From CAXPZW01 sp049594615 (GTDB taxonomy: Bacteria; Bacteroidota; Bacteroidia; Flavobacteriales_D; Sanyastnellaceae): a stretch of DNA of 64,000 bases. The DNA lies in assembly GCA_049594615.1 (NCBI GenBank), contig JBMYJR010000003.1, positions 45,234 to 109,233 on the forward strand, written 5' to 3'. Below the pieces are notes generated by a model. That model ran no database searches. It saw nothing but the letters and a program-made list of their open reading frames with translations, and was not told the origin of the DNA. Position numbers and translations under genes: made by a program. Below, in pieces: positions 39,588-47,133 of the stretch (positions within the stretch are counted from its first letter, which is position 1; each line of letters begins with the position of its first letter).

Positions 39588-40324
39588 AGCAGCAGGACTT
39601 GAGTAAGGATCACGTTGAAAGTCATGATCAAAACAATGGACCACACCACTGCTTGGGTACTCGCGCGGCCCACTTCAAGCGCGCCGCCACGCACATGGTA
39701 TCCGCAGTAGGCACTCACTGAGGTGATGATGAAGGCAAACACGGTGGTTTTGATCACCGCATAGGCGATTTGGAATGGACGGAAGTCGTATTGGATGCCT
39801 TGTTCAAAATCTGCGAAGGACACCACACCAGCGAACTCACCGATGAGCGCACCCGCACAAATGCCCAAGAACATGGAAATCACCACCAACACGGGGAAGA
39901 TGAATACCGATGCCAGCACCTTGGGCAGGATCAAGTACCCGGCGCTGTTGATGCCCATGATGTCGAGTGCGTCGATTTGCTCGGTGATGCGCATGGTGCC
40001 GATTTCCGAAGCGATGTTGGAGCCCACCTTGCCCGCGAGGATCACCGGGATAATGGTGGGTGAAAATTCCAGGATGGTGGTTTGACGGGTGGTGAAGCCA
40101 ATGATGTAGGCTGGAATCCAGCCGCTGTCGATCTGTGCGGCGGTTTGGATGGTGATGACCGCGCCCATGAAGGTGCTCAACAGCGCCACGATGGGCACCG
40201 ACTGCACGCCGATTTTGTCCACCTCTTCCACAAACAGCTTCCAATAGATGCTGCGTTTTTCAGGTTTACTGAACGCGCGGGTGAGCAAGCCAAAGTAGCT
40301 GCCAATGTGGTGGATCCACGTCAT
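39584..40324 (-). CDS. mlaE: MlaE-type phospholipid transport permease
   Basis: A 246-residue MlaE/YrbE permease with five or six helices. Motifs include QSVPIVALLSTFMGAVITIQ, EFSPTIIPVILAGKVGSNIASEIGTMRITEQIDAL and CGYHVRGGALEVGRAST. The ATG at 40324 (MTWIHHIGSYFG) is preferred because a full promoter ends 8 bases upstream; in-frame ATGs at 40351 and 40360 would lie within it. Coupled to mlaF by a 4-base overlap. Confidence 0.92.
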   Translation of the reverse strand: MTWIHHIGSYFGLLTRAFSKPEKRSIYWKLFVEEVDKIGVQSVPIVALLSTFMGAVITIQTAAQIDSGWIPAYIIGFTTRQTTILEFSPTIIPVILAGKVGSNIASEIGTMRITEQIDALDIMGINSAGYLILPKVLASVFIFPVLVVISMFLGICAGALIGEFAGVVSFADFEQGIQYDFRPFQIAYAVIKTTVFAFIITSVSAYCGYHVRGGALEVGRASTQAVVWSIVLIMTFNVILTQVLLL

Positions 40325-40332
40325 TGAACTTC

Positions 40333-40360
40333 CAAAATTAGCCGATGCCATACCCCTCAA
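40333..40360 (-). promoter_or_regulatory. mlaE promoter
   Basis: On the minus strand TTG (40360-40358) and TAATTTTG (40340-40333) are 17 bases apart. The ATG at 40324 would then have a very short leader. Confidence 0.7.
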
Positions 40361-40412
40361 CGTGTGGTGCGGTCAACAATTATCCCCGTCCGGCCGTTTA
40401 AATCGCAGGTAC

Positions 40413-40420
40413 TACTTTTG
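40413..40420 (+). promoter_or_regulatory. -7 promoter element of the small lipoprotein gene
   Basis: TACTTTTG matches the TAnnTTTG consensus exactly, 19 bases before the ATG at 40440. Confidence 0.65.
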
Positions 40421-40439
40421 AATCAAAGCCCCAGAGCGC

Positions 40440-40598
40440 ATGAATTCCCGACGAATTGCATCCGTATTGCTCGTGTTTGCCGCGGCCACAGTCTTGGCTT
40501 CATGCTCGAGCACGCGCAAGAAAAACAAGTGCCAAACCTGTCCCACTTGGCACGATGAGGTCCAACTCAATGAAGCCCAGCCCCAGCCCGGATCTTGA
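40440..40598 (+). CDS. 52-residue small lipoprotein with CxxCP motif
   Basis: A short frame from ATG 40440 to TGA 40598. It starts MNSRRIASVLLVFAAATVLASC, a textbook lipoprotein signal with lipobox LASC and Cys22 as lipidation site. The mature peptide of 31 residues begins CSSTRKKNK and has CQTCPTW, a CxxCP pair, then a Pro/Gln tail. A consensus -7 element is 19 bases upstream. The 3' end overlaps the SprT-like gene by 29 bases in another frame. Function unknown; the signal and promoter make it very likely real. Confidence 0.75.
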   Translation: MNSRRIASVLLVFAAATVLASCSSTRKKNKCQTCPTWHDEVQLNEAQPQPGS

Positions 40599-41220
40599 GT
40601 CCCACCTCCAACGATTTGTGCCAGAAGGCGCATTGACCTACGCCTGCGAAGTGCTGCGCACCGCGCCACTGCACCTGCACATTGCCCCGCACCGCAAAAC
40701 CAAACGCGGCGATTTTCGCCCGGGTCGCACCGGCGAGAAGCACCGCATCACAGTCAACGGCACCCTCAACCGCTTTGCGTTTTTGATCACCCTGCTCCAT
40801 GAGGTGGCTCACGCCCGGGTGTGGGACCAATTTGGCCGCCGGGTGAAACCGCACGGACCAGAGTGGCAAGCCGCTTTCCGCACGTTGCTCACCCAACCGT
40901 TGGACGCAGGCGTGTTTCCCGAAGACATTTCTAAGGCGCTCGAACACCACATCACCCGCCCTTCGGCCAGCAGTTGTTCGGATGTCAACTTGCTGCGCGT
41001 CTTGGGCCAGTACGACGCCCCCACTGGTGAAAGCCCGCTGGAATCCTTGGCCCAAGGTGCGGTATTCACCTTTCGAGACCGGGTATTTGAGAAGGGGGCC
41101 AAACGGCGCACGCGATTCCTGTGCAGAGAGGTAACCACGGGCCGGCCGTACACGTTTCATCCCTTGACCGCAGTGCAGCCCAAAACCACCGATGAAGGAC
41201 AGGGGCCGGGCCATTCGTAA
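40570..41220 (+). CDS. SprT-like zinc metalloprotein
   Basis: A 216-residue protein. ATG 40570 (MKPSPSPDLESHLQRFVPEGAL) is preferred; ATG 40555 is also possible. The catalytic-type motif is LLHEVAHARVW (HExxH) with a further His in VKPHGPEWQAAF, matching SprT/Spartan-like metallopeptidase domains. Bacterial SprT proteins are poorly characterised; eukaryotic relatives cut DNA-protein crosslinks. No C-terminal zinc ribbon with paired CxxC is present. The gene overlaps the small lipoprotein gene, suggesting cotranscription. Confidence 0.85.
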   Translation: MKPSPSPDLESHLQRFVPEGALTYACEVLRTAPLHLHIAPHRKTKRGDFRPGRTGEKHRITVNGTLNRFAFLITLLHEVAHARVWDQFGRRVKPHGPEWQAAFRTLLTQPLDAGVFPEDISKALEHHITRPSASSCSDVNLLRVLGQYDAPTGESPLESLAQGAVFTFRDRVFEKGAKRRTRFLCREVTTGRPYTFHPLTAVQPKTTDEGQGPGHS

Positions 41221-41229
41221 TCGAAACCG

Positions 41230-41237
41230 TATTTTTG
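41230..41237 (+). promoter_or_regulatory. -7 promoter element of the aminotransferase gene
   Basis: TATTTTTG matches TAnnTTTG and lies 42 bases before the ATG; between them is a GC-rich stretch with a short CCCC/GGGG pairing potential. Confidence 0.55.
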
Positions 41238-41279
41238 CACCCCGGTTTCCAAGGGGGAGCCGCTTAAACTTGCAGCATT

Positions 41280-42569
41280 ATGGGCGCATCCAACGGGCTT
41301 GAAACCCGCGATCTACCGGTTTCCGAAATGGCCGAAAACCTGGTGGGTTCTGAGATCATCCGACTGGCAGGCAACATCCGTAAAAAGGTGGCCGCCGGTG
41401 CACAGATCCACAACCTCACCATAGGCGACTTCAATCCTAAGATTTTCCCCATCCCCGCTGCTCTGAAGGCCGAAATCATCGCTGCCTACCAAGCCGACGC
41501 TACCAATTACCCAGCGGCCAACGGTTTGCCCGAGTTGCGCTCGACCATCTCAGACTACATCGCCCGCGAACAAGGCTTGCACTACACCCCTGAGGAATTT
41601 TTGGTGGCCGGCGGTGCCCGACCGCTGATCTTTGCCGCTTACACCGCGTTGGTGGATCCGGGAGAAACGGTGGTCTTCCCTGTACCGTCGTGGAACAACA
41701 ACCACTACACCCACCTGATGCGCGGTGGCGCCCGTATTGTAGAGGCTACTGTGGACACCAACTTCATGCCCTCTGCCGCCTCGCTGCGTCCACACTTGAA
41801 GCACGCACGCTTGGTGGCGTTGTGTTCCCCGCTCAACCCTACGGGCACTGCCTTTACCCGTGAACAGCTGCTGGACATCGTTGATGCCGTATTGGAAGAA
41901 AACGCGCGCCGCGGTCCGAATGAAAAACCCCTGTACCTGCTGTACGACCAGATATACTGGCAGCTGACCTACGGCGAGACGGCCCACGTGGATCCTGTAA
42001 GCCTGAACCCGGCCATGCGTCCGTTTACGGTGTTCATTGACGGCATCAGCAAATGTTTTGCAGCCACTGGTGTACGCGTTGGATGGTCGTTTGGCCCTGA
42101 AAAGATCATCGGAAAGATGCGCGCCATCCTCGGCCACGTAGGCGCTTGGGCTCCCCGTGCTGAACAGCTGGCGACCGCTGCTTTTTTAGCCAACCAAGCC
42201 GCCACATCGGCCTACTTGACCGACATCCGTTCCGAGCTGGAGACCCGTTTGCGTGGGTTGCACGCCGGCTTCGAAGTCTTGCGCGCCGACGGACATGCGG
42301 TATACGCCGTGGCGCCCCAAGCGGCCATTTACCTCACCGTACAGTTTGACCTTGCCGGCAAACGCACCGCAGCAGGCCACGTGCTCGAAACCACCGAAGA
42401 CATCACCGCCTACCTGCTCGACGAAGCCGGGCTTGCTATTGTGCCGTTCTACGCCTTTGGCGCTGACCGCAGCAGCCGCTGGTACCGCTTCTCGGTGGGT
42501 ACGCTCCGTACCGAAGACATCGACAACCTCTTGGATCGCTTGCGCGTAGCCTTGGAGGCACTTTCCTAA
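41280..42569 (+). CDS. Class I/II aminotransferase
   Basis: A 429-residue fold-type I PLP enzyme. Marks are NYPAANGLPELR, the Asn in CSPLNPTGTAFT, Asp-x-x-Tyr in LLYDQIYWQLTY, the PLP lysine in DGISKCFAATGVRVGW, and the C-terminal Arg in WYRFSVGTL. It resembles the aspartate/aromatic aminotransferase group (I-gamma-like). Amino donor and product are not predictable. Upstream promoter present; no operon partner evident. Confidence 0.88.
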   Translation: MGASNGLETRDLPVSEMAENLVGSEIIRLAGNIRKKVAAGAQIHNLTIGDFNPKIFPIPAALKAEIIAAYQADATNYPAANGLPELRSTISDYIAREQGLHYTPEEFLVAGGARPLIFAAYTALVDPGETVVFPVPSWNNNHYTHLMRGGARIVEATVDTNFMPSAASLRPHLKHARLVALCSPLNPTGTAFTREQLLDIVDAVLEENARRGPNEKPLYLLYDQIYWQLTYGETAHVDPVSLNPAMRPFTVFIDGISKCFAATGVRVGWSFGPEKIIGKMRAILGHVGAWAPRAEQLATAAFLANQAATSAYLTDIRSELETRLRGLHAGFEVLRADGHAVYAVAPQAAIYLTVQFDLAGKRTAAGHVLETTEDITAYLLDEAGLAIVPFYAFGADRSSRWYRFSVGTLRTEDIDNLLDRLRVALEALS

Positions 42570-42618
42570 CCCGTAATTAACGCGCGATCGGCCGCAATTG
42601 TGGTAGATTCGCGCCGCT

Positions 42619-42642
42619 CAATGCCTTGGTGTCAAGGCATTG
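42619..42642 (+). promoter_or_regulatory. Perfect 9-bp inverted repeat in the manC leader
   Basis: CAATGCCTT (42619-42627) pairs exactly with AAGGCATTG (42634-42642) around GGTGTC. It lies 14 bases before the manC ATG and just after a near-consensus -7 element (TAGATTCG, 42604-42611), so it is probably in the 5' untranslated RNA close to the ribosome site. No T run follows, which argues against a terminator. Confidence 0.6.
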
Positions 42643-42656
42643 CAAACCCGACCACC

Positions 42657-43745
42657 ATGGATGCACACAACTTTGGCGTAATCATGGCCGGTGGCGTCGG
42701 CAGCCGATTTTGGCCCATGTCGCACACGGCTTTCCCCAAGCAATTTCACGACATCCTGGGTACAGGCCAAACCCTGATCCAGATGACCTTTGAGCGCTTG
42801 CGCAAGCTGTGCCCGGCCCACCAAATTCTGGTGGTGACCAACGCTCAGTACCGCGACTTGGTGTTGGAGCAATTGCCCGACATCGACCCCAGCTTGGTAT
42901 TGTGCGAGCCCTTCATGCGCAACACCGCACCTTGCATCGCATACGCCAACGCCGTCATTGCCAACCGCGATCCAAAGGCCCGCATGATTGTGGCCCCTAG
43001 CGACCACTTGGTGATGAAGGAAGAGGTGTTTGTAGAGGTGGTCAACACCGCCCTGGATCAAGCCAGCGAAACTGGCCATTTGGTGACCTTGGGCATCAAA
43101 CCGAGCCGCCCCGATACCGGCTATGGCTACATCCAATTCGGCCAGGCCCAAAACGCGGCCAAGCCCGATGTGCGTCGGGTGCTCAACTTCACCGAAAAGC
43201 CAAACCTGGAAACCGCCGAGCAGTTCTTGGCCTCCGGCGACTACTACTGGAACTCAGGCATTTTCATTTGGACCCTGAAGAGCATCGACGATGCGTTTGC
43301 GGCCAACTTGCCTGCCGTGCGCAGCCGTTTTGAAAACCACGCCGCAGTGTGGGGCACGCCCGCTGAAGCCGAGGTGATTGCTCCGGTATACGACGGGTGC
43401 GAGAACATCTCCATCGACTACGGCATCATGGAAAAGGCGCCTGAAGTCTCGGTAGTACTGGCCGATTTTGGCTGGAGCGATCTGGGAACTTGGGGCAGCT
43501 TGTACACCCACCTGGAGCACGACACCCAAGGCAACGGTGTGGTAGGCAACCAAGTGATGCTGTACGAATGCAGCGGCAACGTGGTGCGCGTACCCGACGA
43601 CAAACTGGTGGTGCTGCGCGGGTTGGACAACTACATCGTGGTACAAACCGACCAGTGCCTGCTGGTGACGCCCAAGAAAGACGAGCAAGGCATCAAGCAA
43701 ATCGTGGGGGATGTGAAGGCGAAGTACCCGGGTGGATACGCGTGA
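42657..43745 (+). CDS. manC: Mannose-1-phosphate guanylyltransferase
   Basis: A 362-residue nucleotidyltransferase from ATG 42657 (MDAHNFGVIMAGGVGSRFWPMSHTAFPKQF). The GGxGSRxWPxS and PKQF motifs bind GTP and metal; FTEKPNLE is the sugar-phosphate signature, and SIDYGIMEKAPEVSVVLADFGWSDLGTW is characteristic of GDP-mannose pyrophosphorylases. It makes GDP-mannose for glycans and LPS. Only the transferase domain is present, without a C-terminal isomerase domain. A perfect hairpin in its leader may regulate translation. Confidence 0.93.
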   Translation: MDAHNFGVIMAGGVGSRFWPMSHTAFPKQFHDILGTGQTLIQMTFERLRKLCPAHQILVVTNAQYRDLVLEQLPDIDPSLVLCEPFMRNTAPCIAYANAVIANRDPKARMIVAPSDHLVMKEEVFVEVVNTALDQASETGHLVTLGIKPSRPDTGYGYIQFGQAQNAAKPDVRRVLNFTEKPNLETAEQFLASGDYYWNSGIFIWTLKSIDDAFAANLPAVRSRFENHAAVWGTPAEAEVIAPVYDGCENISIDYGIMEKAPEVSVVLADFGWSDLGTWGSLYTHLEHDTQGNGVVGNQVMLYECSGNVVRVPDDKLVVLRGLDNYIVVQTDQCLLVTPKKDEQGIKQIVGDVKAKYPGGYA

Positions 43746-43842
43746 TCGGCCTTCACAGAAATGCGCGAATTCCCACGTTTTTTGTGACAACATGCCGCGG
43801 GCGGAAGAGTTATATTTAACCGAGTCTTCTGCCAACCTGCAT

Positions 43843-46800
43843 ATGCGAGCACTTCTTGTATTGTTTTGCGCGTGGCTTGGAGCCCTTCCGGTGCTCCAAG
43901 CCCAATTCTATACCGGCTCCAACCAGGAGTTCGGGAAGAACCGCGTGCAGTACCGTGACTTCAACTGGCTCTATTACCCTGCTGAGCAGTTTGAGGTGTA
44001 TTTCTACCAAGGCGGCAAAGAGCTGGCGGCCTACACGCTGCAATCGGTTGAAGCCGAACTCCCCCGACTCGAAGCCCTGATTGACTATGCCCTGAACGAC
44101 AAGCTCCAAGTGGTGGTGTACAACAAGCAAAGCGAGTTTCGCCAGAGCAACATTGGATTGCAAGACGGCGGGGACTACAACATTGGCGGCACCGCGCGCA
44201 TCATTGGCTCCAAAATATTCGTGTACTACTCGGGCAGCCATGCGGAGTTGGATGAGCAGATCCGGTCCAGCCTGGCCCGCGTGCTGTTCAGCCAGATGAT
44301 GTACGGGGGAGACTGGAAAGACGTGATCCGCAATTCCACCACCCTCACCATGCCCAACTGGTTTGAGGAAGGTTTGGTGCGCTACGCGTCCTACGACTGG
44401 ACCCCCGAGACCGAGAACTTCTTGCGCAGCGGTATGGCCACCGGCAAGTACAAAGACTTCAACCGCCTCAGCACCGAAGAAGCCGCCATCGCTGGCCAAG
44501 GCCTTTGGCAGTACGTAGCTGATGTATACGGCGAAAACGTCATCCCCAACATCCTCTACATGGCCCGCGTAAGCCGCAATGTGGAGAACGGCTTTTTGTT
44601 TGTGCTCGGAGTTTCACTCGAAACCTTGATGGCCGAGTACCAGGACTACTACCGCTCACGCTTCCAAGAAGAAGACCGCGGACGCACCCCGCTCAACACC
44701 GACCCGCTGGCGGCGGGTAAGGCCCCCAAACGCAACTTGGGCGCGCTTCCAGTGAAGCACCAAAAGAAGTACCGCTACAGCCAATTCCAGCTCTCGCCAG
44801 ACGGCACCCACAGCGCGTACGTCACCCATGAAAAAGGCCAGTACAAAGTGTGGTTGGTCAACGTGAACACGGGCAAGCGCAAACGCCTGTTCAAGGGCGA
44901 CTATAAAGTGGCGCGCATCGAAGACAAAACCTTCCCCAAGTTGGCGTGGCACCCCACCAGCCAACTGCTCAGCTGGACCTTTGAAAAACAAGGCCGGGCG
45001 TACCTGGGGCAATACCGTCTGGACGAGGGCAAAACCACCGAAAAGGAACTCTTCCGCATCGACAAGGTGGTAGACCTCAGCTACGCCGATGACGGACGCC
45101 GTATGGTGTTTGCCGGGGTGAGCGAGGGCCAAACCGACCTGTACCTCTACCAGGTGATCGGCAATAACCAGCAGCGCATCACCAACGACCCGTTTGACGA
45201 TTTGCAACCGCGCTTTTTGCCCGGCACCAACAAAATCATCTTCACCTCCAACCGCCCCGATGATACGCTGCGGGTGGATGTTCCGGTCCAACCCATTCCG
45301 AACGAAACCGACATCTTCATCCTGGACCTGGACCGCCCGGGAGCTGTGCTGGAACAAGTCACCAACACCGACGCCGAGAGCGAACACCACCCCTCGGCTT
45401 ACGACGGAAAGAACTACACCTTCTTGAGCAATCGTGGTGGGGTGCACAACCGCTACATCGCCTACCTGGACAGCGCCATCAGCCGGATCGACACCACCAT
45501 CCACTACCGCTACTTTACCGTAGCCCGCGCAGTCAGCAACTGGAACCACAGCCCCATTGAATACCATTTCAACTCCGAAAACGGGAACTACACCGCCGTG
45601 CTCTACCGCGACGGCCAGTACCAGTTTGCCTCAGGAAGCATGGCAAAGGACGTACCGGTTGAAGTGTCCGACAACCCCAACGCCGGACCGACCGCTGGCA
45701 GCGAGCAACCCGCCACCACCTTGACGTTTCCCGAACCGGACCGCGAGGTGAACCCGCGCAACTACGTGTTTGAAGACGAGGAACGCGAGCTCAACTACAC
45801 TTACGAAAAGGAAACGATCACCCTCGGCGGCAGCACCACTCCGGCTGCGCCCCCAATTCCTGAGGCTGAATCCACCGACGAATTTGTCCTGCCCAAGTCG
45901 CGCAATTACCGCTTGAATTTTGCCACCGACTACGTGCTGACCCAGGTGGACAACAGCTTCACCAACACCTTCTACCAGCGATTCACCGGGCCGGGCAACG
46001 TGGCTCCGGGCCTGAGCGGCTTGATGAAACTGGGCGCCTCGGACCTGTTTGAGGACAAGAAGATCGTGGGCGGCATTCAACTCTCGGGAAGCCTGGAGAA
46101 CAACGACTACGGCATCAGCTACCACGACCTGACCGGACGGGTGGACAAAAAGATCACCTTCCAACGCCGCGGCCAGCGCCAACTCACCGCCCAAAGCATC
46201 ACCCAGGTCAACACCCACTTGCTGGACTACGAGCTGAAGTATCCGTTCAACGAATTTTTCAGCGTGCGTGGATCGGTCAACTACCGCAACGATCGCACGG
46301 TATTCCTCAGCACTGACTTCCAGAATCTCGGCCGCCCCAACCAGTTTGTGCACGCCGCTGGAGGCAAGGTGCAGCTGGTGTTCGACAACACATTGCTGCG
46401 TGGGCTGAACCTGTTCAACGGCACCCGAGGCAAATGCTGGGCAGAGTACTTGACCGACCCGATTGAAGAAGATGCCGACACCTATGTACTCGGCATGGAC
46501 TGGCGCACCTACGTGCCCATTTGGCGCGAAATCATTGCGGCCTTCCGTGTTTCAGGGAGTACTTCGTTTGGTGGGCGCAAGCTGGTGTACTACCTCGGCG
46601 GGGTGGACAACTGGCTGTTCCAACGCGTGGACAACAGCACCGAAATTGCGCAGGACCAAGGGTACTTCTACCAAGCCCTTGCCGCGCCCATGCGTGGCTT
46701 TTGGGTGAACGCCCGCAACGGAAACAGCTTTGGCTTGGCCAACGCCGAGTTGCGTGTCCCGGTGTTTAAAACCCTCATGCGCAAACCCATCCAAAGCGAC

Positions 46801-47082
46801 TTTGCCGAGAACTTCCAAGTGGTGGGCTTCATGGACGTGGGCAGCGCCTGGACAGGCCTGCACCCTTACTCGGAAGACAACGGCTTCAATATCCAAGAGG
46901 TGAACGCCGGCTCCATCACGGTGACCATCAACAACAACCGCGAACCCATCGTGTACAGCTACGGATTTGGACTGCGCAGCCGCGTACTGGGTTACTTTGT
47001 ACGACTGGACTGGGCTTGGGGCGTGGACGACCAACAAGTACTGCCGCGGGTGACCCACCTGTCGCTCAACCTGGATTTCTAA
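43843..47082 (+). CDS. Large TolB-like propeller / outer-membrane barrel protein with degenerate peptidase domain
   Basis: A 1079-residue exported protein from ATG 43843 with signal peptide (RALLVLFCAWLGALPVLQAQ). Residues ~20-300 resemble a gluzincin (peptidase MA-like) domain: MPNWFEEGLVRYASYDW near 170 matches the LPxWxxEGL region, but the expected HExxH helix reads LDEQIRSSLARVLF, so the zinc site is lost. Residues ~330-620 carry PD40/TolB beta-propeller repeats (SQFQLSPDGTHSAYVTHEKG, PRFLPGTNKIIFTSNRPD). The C-terminal ~350 residues are a surface-antigen-type barrel ending THLSLNLDF. It probably sits in the outer membrane with a periplasmic propeller; role unknown. Confidence 0.8.
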   Translation: MRALLVLFCAWLGALPVLQAQFYTGSNQEFGKNRVQYRDFNWLYYPAEQFEVYFYQGGKELAAYTLQSVEAELPRLEALIDYALNDKLQVVVYNKQSEFRQSNIGLQDGGDYNIGGTARIIGSKIFVYYSGSHAELDEQIRSSLARVLFSQMMYGGDWKDVIRNSTTLTMPNWFEEGLVRYASYDWTPETENFLRSGMATGKYKDFNRLSTEEAAIAGQGLWQYVADVYGENVIPNILYMARVSRNVENGFLFVLGVSLETLMAEYQDYYRSRFQEEDRGRTPLNTDPLAAGKAPKRNLGALPVKHQKKYRYSQFQLSPDGTHSAYVTHEKGQYKVWLVNVNTGKRKRLFKGDYKVARIEDKTFPKLAWHPTSQLLSWTFEKQGRAYLGQYRLDEGKTTEKELFRIDKVVDLSYADDGRRMVFAGVSEGQTDLYLYQVIGNNQQRITNDPFDDLQPRFLPGTNKIIFTSNRPDDTLRVDVPVQPIPNETDIFILDLDRPGAVLEQVTNTDAESEHHPSAYDGKNYTFLSNRGGVHNRYIAYLDSAISRIDTTIHYRYFTVARAVSNWNHSPIEYHFNSENGNYTAVLYRDGQYQFASGSMAKDVPVEVSDNPNAGPTAGSEQPATTLTFPEPDREVNPRNYVFEDEERELNYTYEKETITLGGSTTPAAPPIPEAESTDEFVLPKSRNYRLNFATDYVLTQVDNSFTNTFYQRFTGPGNVAPGLSGLMKLGASDLFEDKKIVGGIQLSGSLENNDYGISYHDLTGRVDKKITFQRRGQRQLTAQSITQVNTHLLDYELKYPFNEFFSVRGSVNYRNDRTVFLSTDFQNLGRPNQFVHAAGGKVQLVFDNTLLRGLNLFNGTRGKCWAEYLTDPIEEDADTYVLGMDWRTYVPIWREIIAAFRVSGSTSFGGRKLVYYLGGVDNWLFQRVDNSTEIAQDQGYFYQALAAPMRGFWVNARNGNSFGLANAELRVPVFKTLMRKPIQSDFAENFQVVGFMDVGSAWTGLHPYSEDNGFNIQEVNAGSITVTINNNREPIVYSYGFGLRSRVLGYFVRLDWAWGVDDQQVLPRVTHLSLNLDF

Positions 47083-47103
47083 GCGGCGCTCGGTTCAGGT
47101 GGC

Positions 47104-47111
47104 TATCTTTG
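47104..47111 (+). promoter_or_regulatory. -7 promoter element of metG
   Basis: TATCTTTG matches TAnnTTTG, 22 bases before the metG ATG. Confidence 0.6.
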
Positions 47112-47133
47112 CCCCCCCAAGAAGGACCTTCTC

